Source of the DNA: Paraspadella gotoi
Lineage: Eukaryota > Chaetognatha
DNA: 64,000 bases
Assembly (NCBI GenBank): GCA_051294375.1
Contig: CM119270.1
Location: forward strand, 10,436,766-10,500,765
Direction: 5' to 3'
The notes beneath the pieces were generated by a model that saw only the letters and a program-made list of their open reading frames with translations, was not told the DNA's origin and made no database searches. This document shows, piece by piece, positions 1 to 11,506 of the stretch; the stretch's first letter is position 1, and each line of letters opens with the position of its first letter. The position numbers and the translations under genes are program-made.

Positions 1-639
1 AGAAGAAGGTGAGAAAGAGGTAGGGGGTTTCAGTCGGTGAAATTTAAATTTGTCCATTTTTTTTCGAAAACAAAGTTGTTTTCGTCGCTGTTTCGTGCGA
101 GAAGTCGGATCTGAGCGATGGTTACGATTTTCGTTTCGGGTCATTTTTTTCAAAGAGTTTTTCAAATCCGTTTCGTGGATGATTTACCGTTTTTTTTGTG
201 TTTTACTTTGTTCCAGTCAGCTGAAGAAACATTTCAAAAGTCATTAGCAAACAGGAAATTTAAATAGACTAATATTTACTGCAGGTCAAGAAACTGCGGC
301 TTTACTAGATGACTGCGACGGCTTATTACCCTAACTACATTTGATAGTTACAGGGCGTAACAGTGTTACAACTGATGAACTCGGAAGGACAAAGTTACAA
401 TGAATTTATCACCATAACGAATCAACGCCACAACTAATAAAAACTCATGAGAAAAAACAACCCCACGAAATTCCTGCCAAAACCAATTCGCCTTCTGACG
501 TAATAACGCCACAAACGAGAGTCAGGATCATCACTTACTCTCACTTTCCGTAGCCTCACCCCGGCCATTCTTCGCCTTGGCATTGTCGTCGTCATCGTTG
601 TTGTCAAATGACGAATTAATCCTAGCTCGACCAGAAAGC

Positions 640-672
<33 letters not shown>

Positions 673-1385
673 TATTCGTCATTGTGACAACAACGATGAC
701 GACCGACAATGCCAAGGGCCGCAAGAATAGGCCGGCAGGTGAGGCTACGCAAAGTGTGACGAGTTAAAAGTGATGATCCTGACTCTCGTTTCTGTGGCCG
801 TTATTTACGTCAGCAAGGCGAATTGGTTTTGGGATCAGGAATTTGTGGGTTGGTTTTCTCCATGAGTTTTTATTAGTTGGTGTGGCGGCTTGATCCGTAT
901 ATGGGATGGATAAATTCATCTGTAACTTTGTCCTTCGACTTCATCAGTTGTGTAACACTGTTACGCCGCTGTTTTAACTATTTCCCAAAATGTAGTTAGG
1001 GGTTAAAGCCCCGTCGCAGTATCTAGTAAGGCCGCAGGTTTCTTGAGCTGCCAGTATTAATATTAGTTTAATTTTAAATTTCCTGTTGTGCTAATGAACT
1101 TTTTGAAATGTTTCTTCCACCTTGCTTCGACTCTGGCAAGCAAGTTAGTTTTAAAACACAAAAAAAACAGGGGTAAGTAAATCATTCACGAATACGGATT
1201 TGAAAAAACAACTTCTTTGAAAAAAAATGACCCCGAAACGAAAAAATCGTAACCATCGCTTCAGTTCCGGACTTCTCGCACGAAACAGCGTACGAAAACC
1301 AACTTTGTTTCGAAAACAAAAAATGGACAAATTTAAATGTTCACCGCTGAAAAACCCCCTACCTCTTTCTTCACCCCTTCTTCTT
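1..1385. repeat. Long imperfect inverted repeat (palindrome), ~0.6-0.7 kb arms
   Basis: The left arm (1 to about 617) is the reverse complement of the right arm (about 673 to 1385). Matching landmarks are the G-run block near 25-30 against the C-run block near 1355-1362, the 'gaagtcggat' region near 100 against 1270, 'gtaacagtgttac' near 357 against 'gtaacactgttac' near 952, and the block at 590-617 against 673-700. The arms differ by many substitutions and small indels; the right arm is about 95 bp longer. The spacer (618-672) contains a (GA)n run. The left end may continue beyond the window. It may be a foldback-type element or a long-read chimera folded at the GA tract. No transposase is visible and no flanking target-site duplication can be tested because the left edge is cut off. 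Confidence 0.9.
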
Positions 1386-1871
1386 CAACCTCTCCATCTC
1401 TTCCTCCCAGCTCACACAAACACACCACACAAACACACAAACACCCACACACGCAAAACACCAGAAAATCAATTTTCAATTCTGAGTCACGACAGTAAAT
1501 TTGTACTTGGTCTCAAAAACGACGTCGCCATCATCCGACGCGAGTCTTTTGTTTTCTGTTTCTCGGACGATTTTAATCGAATTCGGGGCGGAGGTGGGCG
1601 CGGCCTTCGCTTCTCGGGGAGAGCGAAACGGAGGTCTGCGTCACAAAAGTCCACCATGATTTTGCAATGTTCGTTTACTGTATTGGAGAATGGTCGATTT
1701 TAATTTTCTGTACTAAATCTGATTGTTATTTGCTGTTATTATTTTTTTGAATCCTCTTAAGCTCGCATCTGACCTCCCTTTTCCATGGGAAACCAAAAGT
1801 TTAATATTTTATTTTCATCATTTGCTGAAATCGTTAGTAAATTTTTTATGTTGTTGTTGTTGTCGTTTTTC

Positions 1872-1933
1872 GAGAGAGAGCGAGAGAGAGAGAGGAGATG
1901 AGAGAGAAAGAGAGAGAGGAGAGGAGATGAGAG

Positions 1934-1969
<36 letters not shown>

Positions 1970-1971
1970 AG
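1872..1971. repeat. (GA)n microsatellite, interrupted
   Basis: A dinucleotide GA run broken by GGAGATG interruptions. The frames through it read Arg-Glu polymers and are not genes. Confidence 0.95.
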
Positions 1972-2159
1972 GGAAAGGGGAAAGAGGGAAAGAGAAATTT
2001 GATGAAAATGGTTTAGGACGAAGTTAATTGGGACAAGGTAATTAAATAAAAAAAACTAGAACCAAAATCAGGAGTCACAGATAAAATGAAAAGGAGAGTA
2101 TTTTCTCATCGATCTCAAAGTTATTCGATCCCCGACCCCAAAAAATATCTCGCTACCAA

Positions 2160-2405
2160 GATTGGGGTGGAGGGAAGGGAGGAAGAGGAAAAGGGCCGGG
2201 GGAGCTAGAGACAGAGTCGGCATCAAACGCTGGGAGAAATGCGCATCTCGATCTGGGGTCATTTCAGAGGCCGAATCCAGGCCTGGGATGGGCCGACGTA
2301 CCGACAAAGGAATGGCAAGAGGGTGGAGGGGGGGAGCAATCGATAATTCGGTTGGGCTTTTGGATGAGGAGGGGCGACTGGGGTATTCGGGAGGGGGGTG
2401 TGTTT
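2160..2405 (+). other. G-rich segment with a G-quadruplex-like motif
   Basis: Purine and G-rich DNA. At 2371-2398 there are four G-runs (GGGG, GGGG, GGG, GGGGGG) separated by loops of 5, 5 and 1 nt, fitting the usual G-quadruplex pattern. No gene is evident here. Confidence 0.5.
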
Positions 2406-2695
2406 AAGGATGATTGGAGGTGGATCGAGTTGAGGACCAGGCGGCTTAGTTCGAACTTCGTTCAATTTTTAATTTATGCGTAAAAAAAAAATTGGTGAGG
2501 ATCGTTAAGATTATTTAAAATTTTCTAAACTACAGGCGGTTTAAAAAGAGGAGGGAAACTCCAAAATGAAAGAAAATGTTTTGGTTTAGAATGAGCGAGA
2601 AAATAGAAAGGAAGAGAAGAGATAAATAGAAAGAACGCAAAGAAAGAAATAATGAAATAAAAAAATGGAAAAGAAATCAAACGAAAGAAGAAACA

Positions 2696-2812
2696 AAATA
2701 AGAAAGAAAGAAAAGAAGAAAGAGAAAGAAAGAAAAAGAAAAGAAAGAAAATAAGAAAGAAAGAAAGAAGAAAGAAAAGAAAGAAAGAAAGAAAGAAAGA
2801 AAGAAACAAAAT
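2696..2812. repeat. (GAAA)n microsatellite
   Basis: Tetranucleotide GAAA repeats with interruptions. The Phe/Leu/Ser-rich minus-strand frames over 2525-3057 are translations of this tract. Confidence 0.9.
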
Positions 2813-3558
2813 AAGAAAGAAAAAGAAGAGAAAGAAAAAGAAAAAAGCAATGGACAAGGAGAGAAAAATGTTCTCTGATCCGTTGAGGCATTCACGTGAT
2901 TTCGTGCCCCTTTTATCCTCGTAAACATGTCCAGCGAACGTGATTGACACAGATATTCGTGATGAGGATAAACATTCACGATGTCAGATTTTTGCCTCTC
3001 CAACTGTGCGGAGAATCTGGGAGAGTCGACAGATGATAAAGCAGTTGGAACGTACATATCGACAATATTATTTATAAAAGTGAAGTTGGCAAAATATCGT
3101 TATTATGCATGGTCATTGGTCAACCAAGCATTCGAGAAGAAAATTTTCGAGTATTTGTATGTATATTCTCATTAGGTCAAAGTTATTGCAAAGTTTTCGG
3201 TCAATATTTTTTTCCGAAGGTCGTTGAAAAGTATCGAGGCAAAGTCGAAACTTAGGGTTGAATATAAAAAGTAGACCGGTTTAAAATCTCTCTCGAGGAA
3301 AAAAAGACAAAGATTAAGATAAAACAGCAACAAATATTTAAAATATTGTTAAACGAAAAACTTATAATGAGAAAAAAATTTTTTTTTTGCTTTTATTTCT
3401 CTTTTCCTATTTTTTTTTCTCTCTTTTTTTTATCGCGATTTTGTGGTCAGAGGCTGGCGAGAACTCGCGCTCGCTAAACTGGCACAAGATGCTATTACCT
3501 TTTCTGACCTCCAACGCCAAGCGTTAGGCTGAAGTGGACGTGGGAGGGGCGGTTAACG

Positions 3559-3614
3559 TCTCTCTCTCTCACTCTCTCTCTCTCTCTTCTCTCTCTCTCT
3601 CCTCTCTCTTCTCT

Positions 3615-3661
<47 letters not shown>
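3559..3661. repeat. (CT)n microsatellite
   Basis: An almost continuous CT run with a few phase-shifting interruptions (TCAC, TTCT, CAGT). Confidence 0.95.
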
Positions 3662-3664
<3 letters not shown>

Positions 3665-3858
3665 TTATATACGCTGATAGACGTGAGCCTGAAGACGATG
3701 AACGAACCCAATGTTCAAAAATAAACGCGACTTCGAACGAGCGAAAGTCGAGAAAAATGGTTTTGGTTTGCCTCATTTTTTTTAAGTAATAAAAAGTTTA
3801 AAAATCGAGGAGAAAAGAGGAATGGCCGCTGTCGATGAGGGAAGGAGGGAGGGAGGGG

Positions 3859-3932
<74 letters not shown>

Positions 3933-3964
3933 TGTCAGGNNNNNNNNNNNNNNNNNNNNNNNNN
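3859..3964. repeat. (GA)n microsatellite ending next to a 25-N gap
   Basis: GA run at 3859-3932, a few bases of unique sequence, then 25 N at 3940-3964. With the CT run 200 bp upstream it forms a complementary CT...GA pair. Confidence 0.9.
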
Positions 3965-4900
3965 TGTACTTGAAAACGGGTTAATGATTCTCCAGTTAAA
4001 CTGAAAATTCGACGGAGATAAAAACAGACGACGACGAGGACGAAAACAACGACGACGACGACGGCGTAAAAAAGATGCGAATTTGTGTTTATGTCAGACT
4101 TTAAAATGTCTGTGGTCATATGGCAAAGCTGTTTAAACTGTTTAAACGTCAGTCTTTACATTTAGGAAGAAAATAATTTCCCTTTTTTATTTTTGTTGGA
4201 AATTCTTATAAATTCAATTCATAACGATATAATGGACGAATGGACACTTTAAATAATACTATTGTTAATAATGCTTTTTAATTCTCTTCGTAATTAATTT
4301 AAATTTAATCAAGTCTTAAGTTAGCAATCTCTTCTCTGACAACGTGACACAAGACAAGAGGCGTGACAGACTTCACCAATCGAATCCAGGTGAAGCTGAA
4401 TGCGACGCTCAGTGATCAGGCGACGAGAAAAATACGAAGTTAAATTAACTAAAATTTACTTCTTATAAATCATAACTACTTAAAGAACAAATAAACATGT
4501 CGGACGAGTTGAGTTGGTAACAAAACGACGCCGCTGGACGCCACGACGCCGAAAGTGGATAGACCGTAAACGAGACGTCTAACGAGTTCCGGTTTTGACG
4601 CTCGAATCGCGCCATTTATCAGATTCCGTCACTTTTTTTGAATTTAATTCGTAATTCCACTAAATCGAGACTGGGGGGAGAATTGAGCAGGACTTGAGAA
4701 ATCAAAAGAAGAAGGGAGAGGAGGAAGAGGAAGAGGAAAAAGAGACGCTTGGAATCGAACGACAAAATTCCCTCTGGCTCAGTTTGACCTTTGACTCTTC
4801 CCTCTCCCTCGCACTCCTCTTCTTCTTGCTTCTGCTTCATCTCCATCTCCCTCTCCCTCCTCTTTAAAAATCTATGTTTCCCTTCGCCTCGACTTTCATA
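3965..4900. other. No gene recognised; AT-rich then CpG-bearing DNA
   Basis: The stretch holds a short run of GAC-type repeats near 4027-4065, AT-rich unique DNA to about 4500, and CpG-dense DNA at about 4505-4615 rich in ACG words. No convincing coding frame, RNA gene or mobile element was found. Confidence 0.5.
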
Positions 4901-5479
4901 ACCTACAACTGCCAAAGCTCAAGACGTTCTTAGCGTCACATTTTGACGGCAGCGGAGGGCGTCGTCGACGTCCGGTTACCCATTGACAGCACTGCAGTGG
5001 CACCGACCCGCCGATGCTCGCACCACGTCGCCACGCCTGCCAATCGCTATCCGACACAAAACCGTTAAATCTGACACCCACGCCCCGTCACAAAATTCCG
5101 CCACAGGACAGATGGCCCGAGCCGGCAACAGGAAGCACGAAATCAGACCGCAGCACACACAAGAACCACAACACCACCGACCCTCAGAGCATCCGCACGA
5201 GAGAGAGACGAGAGAGCACGAGAAGAGCCCAGGAGAGATGAAGAACAGCAGCCAGACCGAGATACGACCGTCGCAGTCACCATGAGCGAGAAAGTCTTTG
5301 GACCTCTATCCCAGACACCCTCCTGACGCCAGAAGCTCAACACCGTCCCGCGACCGTTGAACACGCCTGCGTATAAGGGGCCAGCGAGGCCGACTTACAA
5401 GAAAACCCGAACCATCAATCCATTATTATTACTTCCACAATCAAAGAAGTTCTCCCCGTCAGTCTGCCCTCCACTGCTC

Positions 5480-5585
5480 CGGCTCTGCTCTCTCTCCTCT
5501 CTCTCTCTCTCTCTACTCCTCTCTCTCCTCTCTCTACTCTCTCTCGTCTCCTCCTCTCTCTCTATCTCTCTCTCCTCTCTCATTT
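5480..5585. repeat. (CT)n microsatellite, interrupted
   Basis: CT-rich run with frequent TCCTC and TACTC interruptions. It follows a more GC-rich stretch (about 4930-5360) with several overlapping open frames but no recognisable protein. Confidence 0.85.
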
Positions 5586-6320
5586 CCTATTTCGACGTCG
5601 CTGGCCTCTTTATCTTCGTAATAATATTTGAAAATTTACCCGCCCGACGATCCGATATGAACGCTTTTTATAAGCCGACGACGGCGACGACGTACGACGC
5701 ACGACGACTACCGACGACGACGGAAACGACGACGAAAAGGACCGACCGGCTGACGGACCCGGGGTTACTGTTTTGACCGGTCACCAGGAAGAGAGGGAGC
5801 CGAGAGAGAGCAGAATGAGACGAGGACCGAGAAGGAAGGACCGACTGGACGACGAGAGAGAGAGAGAGAGAGGAGAAAGGTGCGGGTCCGGGAGGGGAGG
5901 AGGGGAAGTGAAACAACGTCCTAAAAGATAAAACGCCGTAAACCTTTCGTGTAGGGCGATCCTGCTTTGAGGGCGCTCGGACGGGAAAAGAGGAGACCCC
6001 AACACATTTCATTCTTACTCCTTCGCTCATTTTTCTGTCCAATTCAAAAAAAATATTTTTGAGTGTTTCGCATTTTATAGTCGATTGCATTTCATACTGA
6101 TGTTAAATATTATTTTGGAAAAAAGACGTTAGAAACATGAGGTCGTATTTTGATTTCGTTGTTTTGTTGTCAAATTAAGTGGAGGGGGAAAAAGTCAATT
6201 GTGCGAATGTCGAAAAATTGTTTTCGAAGATTTATCGATTATGTTTTTTTCTTATTATTCTCAAAATAGCGAGGGATCAATAAAGAAGAAAGAGAGAAAA
6301 AAAGAGAGAAAACAGAGAGA

Positions 6321-6362
6321 GAGAGAGAGAGAGAGACACGAGAGAGAGAGAGAGAGAGAGAG
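6321..6362. repeat. (GA)n microsatellite
   Basis: Two GA runs split by ACAC. Confidence 0.9.
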
Positions 6363-6899
6363 TTTGGGCCATTTGTCTGGCTTCGCCCCGCAAAATGGCC
6401 ACCTCGTTTTGTTTCATCGTTCAATCGGAGCTACGGGCCTCGGGGGGCCAAACACAGTTTTCCTCTCTTCGACCCCTGCCTCTCTTGGTCCCTCTCTTTC
6501 TGTCTCCATCTCTATCCTCCCATTTTTTTTATTTATCTCTCAAAAACATCCCCTGCATTCTCCCTCCATTTAACCGTAATTCATCCTCTAAACATTTTCT
6601 TCTTTTTTTTCTTTCTTTTCTCTTTATTTCTCTAAATTTCTTTGTCCTTATTTCTACTTACATCTTTTTCAGTTTTTTTAATCTTTCATTTTTATTATTT
6701 GATATTTAGCATTTATTTAATTTTTCTTTCGTCTTTTAGTTGCTATTGTTGTTTTTAGTTAGCTTCTTGAATTTTTGTATTGTCAATATATTATTCTTGG
6801 TATTTCTTTAATTTTTTTTCTGGACTCGCGGTTTTCCATTGCCCAACCTTACTGCCCTGACCCTATAGAGACCCTTTCTCACATTCAGAGAGAGAAGAG

Positions 6900-6901
6900 G
6901 A

Positions 6902-6954
<53 letters not shown>

Positions 6955-6955
6955 T
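6900..6955. repeat. (GA)n microsatellite
   Basis: GA run with one AAAG interruption. Confidence 0.9.
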
Positions 6956-7443
6956 GGGAAAAAGGAGTCAGAACCTCTTAAAATAAATGGAAGTTTTGGT
7001 GCTTTTATTAACATGAACATGAACATGAGTAACGTCACACCAAATGTAACTAGTACATGTTCATTTGCTTTAAATTAAAATTTATCTAAATCATTAAACA
7101 ATTAAACTGAGGAAAGTGAAGTAGGTCGAGATCAATTGAAGTGAAGATCGGAGAATTGAAAGAGAGTGTGGACAACACCGATCGAAAATCCTCGGTGGTT
7201 TAGATACTTCGATCCCTGTGATTGACTGTGGTGCTCGGGAGAGGAGTGAAAGGGAGATGTGACTGGGGGTGAAAGGTGTTTGGTCGTTGGAGGGATAAAA
7301 GGATGAGCGGTTGAGTAGCGAAGATATACGACTGAGGGAGTTCAGGGAAGGCTGATCGGAAATAACGATTTTGTGAGAGAAAAAGGTGAATTCGATTGAT
7401 AAGTCAAATGGCAGTTTATAGAGAGACATCTAGGGCAACCTGG

Positions 7444-7446
<3 letters not shown>

Positions 7447-7503
<57 letters not shown>
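7447..7503. repeat. (CT)n microsatellite
   Basis: Uninterrupted CT run of about 57 bp. Confidence 0.95.
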
Positions 7504-7510
<7 letters not shown>

Positions 7511-8423
7511 CTCCCCGCCAGGTATCTGTACAGTTTTTTTTTAATTCGAATAAAAGATCGAAAATGAAAACTCAGCTGGAAGTTATTCGGAGGTCGTTTG
7601 GGGAGGAGAACTCAACTTTTAAACATTTTTTTTCTGACAAAAAAAAACAAAAAAAATCTAAAAATTCGGAATAAAAAATATTTGAAAAGCATCAGTCAGG
7701 CGAACTGGACGAGCCCGAATTATCGTCGTAGATGTTCGGAAAAGATTTAGAGAAAAGAAAAAAAAACTGTTTGTAAGTATCGTTTTTAGATGAATATATA
7801 AAAAAAAGTTTTTTTTTTGGTCGAAGCCTCGGGATCGATCGCGGTCGGACGTCGTTGTCGTCCGACGTCATCGTCGTCGTCATCGTCGGTGGAAGCTCAA
7901 AGAAACAAACTCGTTAAAACGTCGGGAAAATTTGTATTAAAATTAGTTCGGAAAACAAAATATTTTAAAAATGGGGAGATAAAATCAAAGAGGGGGGGGA
8001 AGGTGAAAGCTCTTTTGGGACAGTTCACGATGCGTTTTTGATTGAGTTCTCACCGAAGAGGTTTTTTTGTTAGAGCGAAAAACGTTTAGAAAGGAAGTGA
8101 GATCAATGACCGTATTTTGGTCAGTGATTCGAGGTTCACGCCAGATGTCGGCTTGAGAAAAGAAAAAGGAAACCGACGCTTTTACCGACGCTTTCTTTTC
8201 TTAAAACCGCTCCCTTTCCACTCCATTCACATTAATTCACACTCAATAACGTAAATCGACGGCATCACGTCACAACCGCTGAGTTCACGACCGCCATTAA
8301 CGACGCGATCGCTTCAACCGACTGGATCGCTTTATTCAACGCGATAAACGAAAGCGATTTTGTCAGAAACGAATCAATTAGCAGTTTTCGTTCCTTCACC
8401 CCCATCGTTCATCGAGCTCTGTT

Positions 8424-8697
8424 CTCTCTCTCTCTCTCTCTCTCTNNNNNNNNNNNNNNNNNNNNNNNNNNNNNNNNNNNNNNNNNNNNNNNNNNNNNNN
8501 NNNNNNNNNNNNNNNNNNNNNNNNNNNNNNNNNNNNNNNNNNNNNNNNNNNNNNNNNNNNNNNNNNNNNNNNNNNNNNNNNNNNNNNNNNNNNNNNNNNN
8601 NNNNNNNNNNNNNNNNNNNNNNNNNNNNNNNNNNNNNNNNNNNNNNNNNNNNNNNNNNNNNNNNNNNNNNNNNNNNNNNNNNNNNNNCCGCGAGTCT
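8424..8697. other. (CT)n tract running into a 252-N assembly gap
   Basis: CT run at 8424-8445 followed directly by N from 8446 to 8697. The assembly stops inside the dinucleotide tract. Confidence 0.95.
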
Positions 8698-8750
8698 CCA
8701 TCGAGAGCGACATCATAGCTTGAGAGGTTGGGGAGTGTTGTGGGATGGAT

Positions 8751-8770
8751 TGATCAGTGATCAGTGATCA
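8751..8770. repeat. Three tandem TGATCA sites
   Basis: TGATCAG twice followed by TGATCA: a short tandem of a palindromic hexamer. Function unknown. Confidence 0.8.
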
Positions 8771-9094
8771 CTCTCACGAGCGAAATGACGATAGATATCG
8801 AGAGTGACGACGTCGTTTCATCGTCACGCTTTTGTAATTTCACTTCCTTAACTTGTGAAAAAAAGTTTTTTTAAAGACATTTATTACATGATATTATGGG
8901 ATAAATAAAAGTAAAATTAGAATTTTATATTTAAAATGTAGCATATTATATATATATATAGCATATTATAGCATAGGATAGGCTTTTTGATTGTCTTTAA
9001 TTATCTATAATGTCTAAAACAAAATTTGTAATTTGTCATTTAATGCCTATTATTGGAGATCTCACCGGCCAACTAACGTTCACCCTAGGACCTT

Positions 9095-9144
9095 TTCTCT
9101 CTCTCCTCTACTCTCTCTCTCTTCTCTCTCTCTCCTCTCTCTCT

Positions 9145-9178
<34 letters not shown>
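9095..9178. repeat. (CT)n microsatellite
   Basis: CT run with TACT, TTCT and TCGCT interruptions. Confidence 0.9.
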
Positions 9179-9180
<2 letters not shown>

Positions 9181-9400
9181 TCAACAATCAAGAATCAATA
9201 TTGTTTTGGTTTTCATCGATTTCGCTGTTTATGAGGTCGTTGTTATTGTCTTCCATGCCCGGCCTGCGATAACGTCGGACCGAGATATAACATTTATCAT
9301 TTGGCTTCTTATGATCGCTCATTTTTAACTGAAAAATTTGGGAATTCCCTTTTCCAGATGGTAGGCAGTAGAAGAAACATCTGCACTTATTAGTAAATTC

Positions 9401-9438
9401 AATTACTAATTCATAAATTTATTTATGAATTAGTAATT
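9401..9438. repeat. Perfect 18-bp inverted repeat abutting (TTCA)n
   Basis: The left arm is 9401-9418 and the right arm 9421-9438, exact reverse complements with a 2-nt spacer. The right arm touches the tetranucleotide array that follows. Confidence 0.9.
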
Positions 9439-9544
9439 ATTCATTCATTCATTCATTCATTCATTCATTCATTCATTCATTTATTCATTCATTCATTCAT
9501 TCATTCATTCATTCATTCATTCATTCATTCATTCATTCATTCAT
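9438..9544. repeat. (TTCA)n tetranucleotide microsatellite
   Basis: About 26 copies of ATTC/TTCA with a single TTTA interruption at 9481. Confidence 0.97.
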
Positions 9545-9619
9545 TTGACCATCCATTCATACATTGATTCATGGTAATCGTAATCAAAAGAGGGATATGG
9601 ATAGTCGAGAAACAGGAAT

Positions 9620-9728
9620 CGACCAATCAGATTTGAAGAAGAGAAACTAATAGAGCAAACCTAACGCGACCCAGCGATCAATTCCAGCCAATCAGGGAAG
9701 TCGAAAAAAAATAACTGCCCAATCAGAG
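9620..9728 (+). promoter_or_regulatory. Cluster of three CCAAT boxes
   Basis: CCAATCAG occurs three times on the plus strand (near 9623, 9688 and 9718), plus a reverse ATTGG near 9733. CCAAT(CAG) is the core site of the NF-Y factor, and such clusters occur in many animal promoters. The frame downstream (9733-9984) is the only candidate target. No TATA box or initiator can be assigned with confidence. Confidence 0.35.
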
Positions 9729-9732
9729 AAAA

Positions 9733-9984
9733 TTGGAAATCGAAAGTTTTTTCTCGGCAGAAAGGTTTAATCGGAAAAACAATCGCAGTGGGCTAAGGAG
9801 CAGGATGTATGGCGAGGACGGAAATGATGACGAAGATGACGATGATAATCTCTATGACTACAAACGACTCAGAATTGTGATTAATACTAATTGTAATAAA
9901 ACGAACGAACGAGCGCGATACTATTTCACTAAAAGTATGCTTCAATGTGTAGCAAAAATTTTTGACGAATGGGGGCATGGCTAG
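9733..9984 (+). CDS. Small hypothetical ORF, 83 codons
   Basis: An open frame from ATG 9733 with an acidic middle (GEDGNDDEDDDDN, about residues 28-40, from GAC/GAT codons) and a more complex C-terminal half of about 40 residues (RLRIVINTNCNKTNERARYY and on to DEWGHG). It lies just downstream of three CCAAT boxes. No known domain is recognised. It could be part of an exon or a chance frame; the acidic run may simply be a decayed GAC/GAT repeat. Confidence 0.2.
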   Translation: MEIESFFSAERFNRKNNRSGLRSRMYGEDGNDDEDDDDNLYDYKRLRIVINTNCNKTNERARYYFTKSMLQCVAKIFDEWGHG

Positions 9985-10020
9985 CTATTAACTTGAAAGT
10001 TAAGAAAAAATGCACTTAGA

Positions 10021-10022
10021 AG

Positions 10023-10102
<80 letters not shown>

Positions 10103-10103
10103 C
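10021..10103. repeat. (GA)n microsatellite
   Basis: GA run with two AGAAGAG phase shifts. Confidence 0.95.
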
Positions 10104-10429
10104 CCCTCTTCGAAGGATAAAAAAAGGGCCTCGAATTTTTGAAATAAACAGAGAAGACGGATTGAAGCGATGACAGAGCTGAGGGGTTGAGGGCGGGGAG
10201 GGGAGGGCGGTAAGTGGGGAAATAGAGAGAAGAGAGAGACGGAGTAACGAGGATAACGAAGGGGAAGGGCATCAGAGGTCGAGGGGTTTCGAAGTTCAGG
10301 GAAACGTCATTGAAAAAAATAATGAAAAGGGCGAACAGTATCTTTGTGTTGAGTAAACGAGAGAGAAGAGATGCAAAAAAAAATTGTTCGAATAAAAAAC
10401 TCTAAGAAATCAGAGAAATATAAACATTG

Positions 10430-10467
10430 TCGGATCTGCCTACGATAATTTAGCGGTAAGCAGCGAA
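10430..10467 (+). repeat. Fragment of a dispersed repeat sharing the 'GTCGGATCTGCCTAC' block
   Basis: The word CATTGTCGGATCTGCCTAC here recurs, slightly diverged, near 49318 and in reverse near 50850 inside the 48-52 kb palindrome. It marks the start of a microsatellite-poor, repeat-derived island (10.4-13.4 kb). Confidence 0.6.
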
Positions 10468-10611
10468 CCAAATGATAAGTCATGATGGTCTGTGATCATC
10501 ACATATTACAACAGATCGTAACATAAAACCAAAAATTTACCAAATGATAAGTCATGATGGTCTGTGATCATCACATATTACAACAGATCGTAACATAAAA
10601 CCAAAAATTTA
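10468..10611 (+). repeat. Exact 72-bp tandem duplication
   Basis: Positions 10468-10539 and 10540-10611 are identical, each starting CCAAATGATAAGTC and ending CAAAAATTTA. The array stops about 15 bp before a gap. Confidence 0.95.
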
Positions 10612-10626
10612 TGTACAGTCCTGTGC

Positions 10627-10674
10627 NNNNNNNNNNNNNNNNNNNNNNNNNAAAAAAAAAAAAAAAAAAAAAAT
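10627..10674. other. 25-N gap followed by a poly(A) run
   Basis: N at 10627-10651 and then about 22 A. The gap may hide more of the adjacent 72-bp repeat or of the A-run. Confidence 0.9.
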
Positions 10675-11494
10675 CCGCCACTTTATTTCAGACTTTAAAA
10701 ATCACCCTATATTAGGACTAAGCTCTGACGAACAAAGCCCGAGGTTTTTTAATATATTCTTATACCGGCCAAGGTAGAATGATGGCAATATTGTTAATAT
10801 TAAGTTTTAAAAAAAATCCGACTATAAATATAGAAAATATTAACCAAAATCTTCAGAAAATTCACCCCTTCTTTGGAAGATTTTCGCGATAGAAGATTTT
10901 TCCCGAATCTGACTCCCGGTTGAAAACTCTTAGAATTCCGATCGTTAGCTTCTCTTTTACTTTTACTTTAAATAAAAATTTCACCAAAATGGACTAATTC
11001 ACTTTACCATGATCGTATCATATCAAAATAAACTAAAAAAAATGTAAAGAAAAATTTTGAGAGCCCTTCAAACACTTTGCCAAAGGATTCAAAAATTGGA
11101 CCTCATTTGTTGAACAGGAGATGAGAGTTGGAAAATTTTTCCATCCAGAAGCAGTCTATTTGTTCTGGCTTGTTTGATATCAATATGTTGATGATTTGAC
11201 AAGAGAAAAAAAATGCGAGCCCTTCAGATGCAACAGGATCGGAATCAAGTGTTTTTACATCGATATTTTACCAGAATTTTTACCAGGAGCGTTTATATTG
11301 TTTGGTAGTCAGATTTGAACAAAAATCTCCATTGAAAAAGTCTTCCTCGATCTCTAAGAACGACGTAGACTCCTACCTATATACTTGAATTTAAAAAGAA
11401 AATTTAAAAGTGATTTAAAGTTTATTGAAAGATAATAAGTTTGGCATAAATTTTATCAAAACTGAGCCTTCCGTTTAGGAGCAATATTTTTTTA
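10675..11494. other. AT-rich intergenic DNA, no feature recognised
   Basis: Unlike most of the window it lacks GA/CT tracts and CpG patches. No open frame of note was seen. It may be older mobile-element sequence, as pieces on both sides are repetitive. Confidence 0.5.
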
Positions 11495-11506
11495 AAATAA
11501 AGTACT

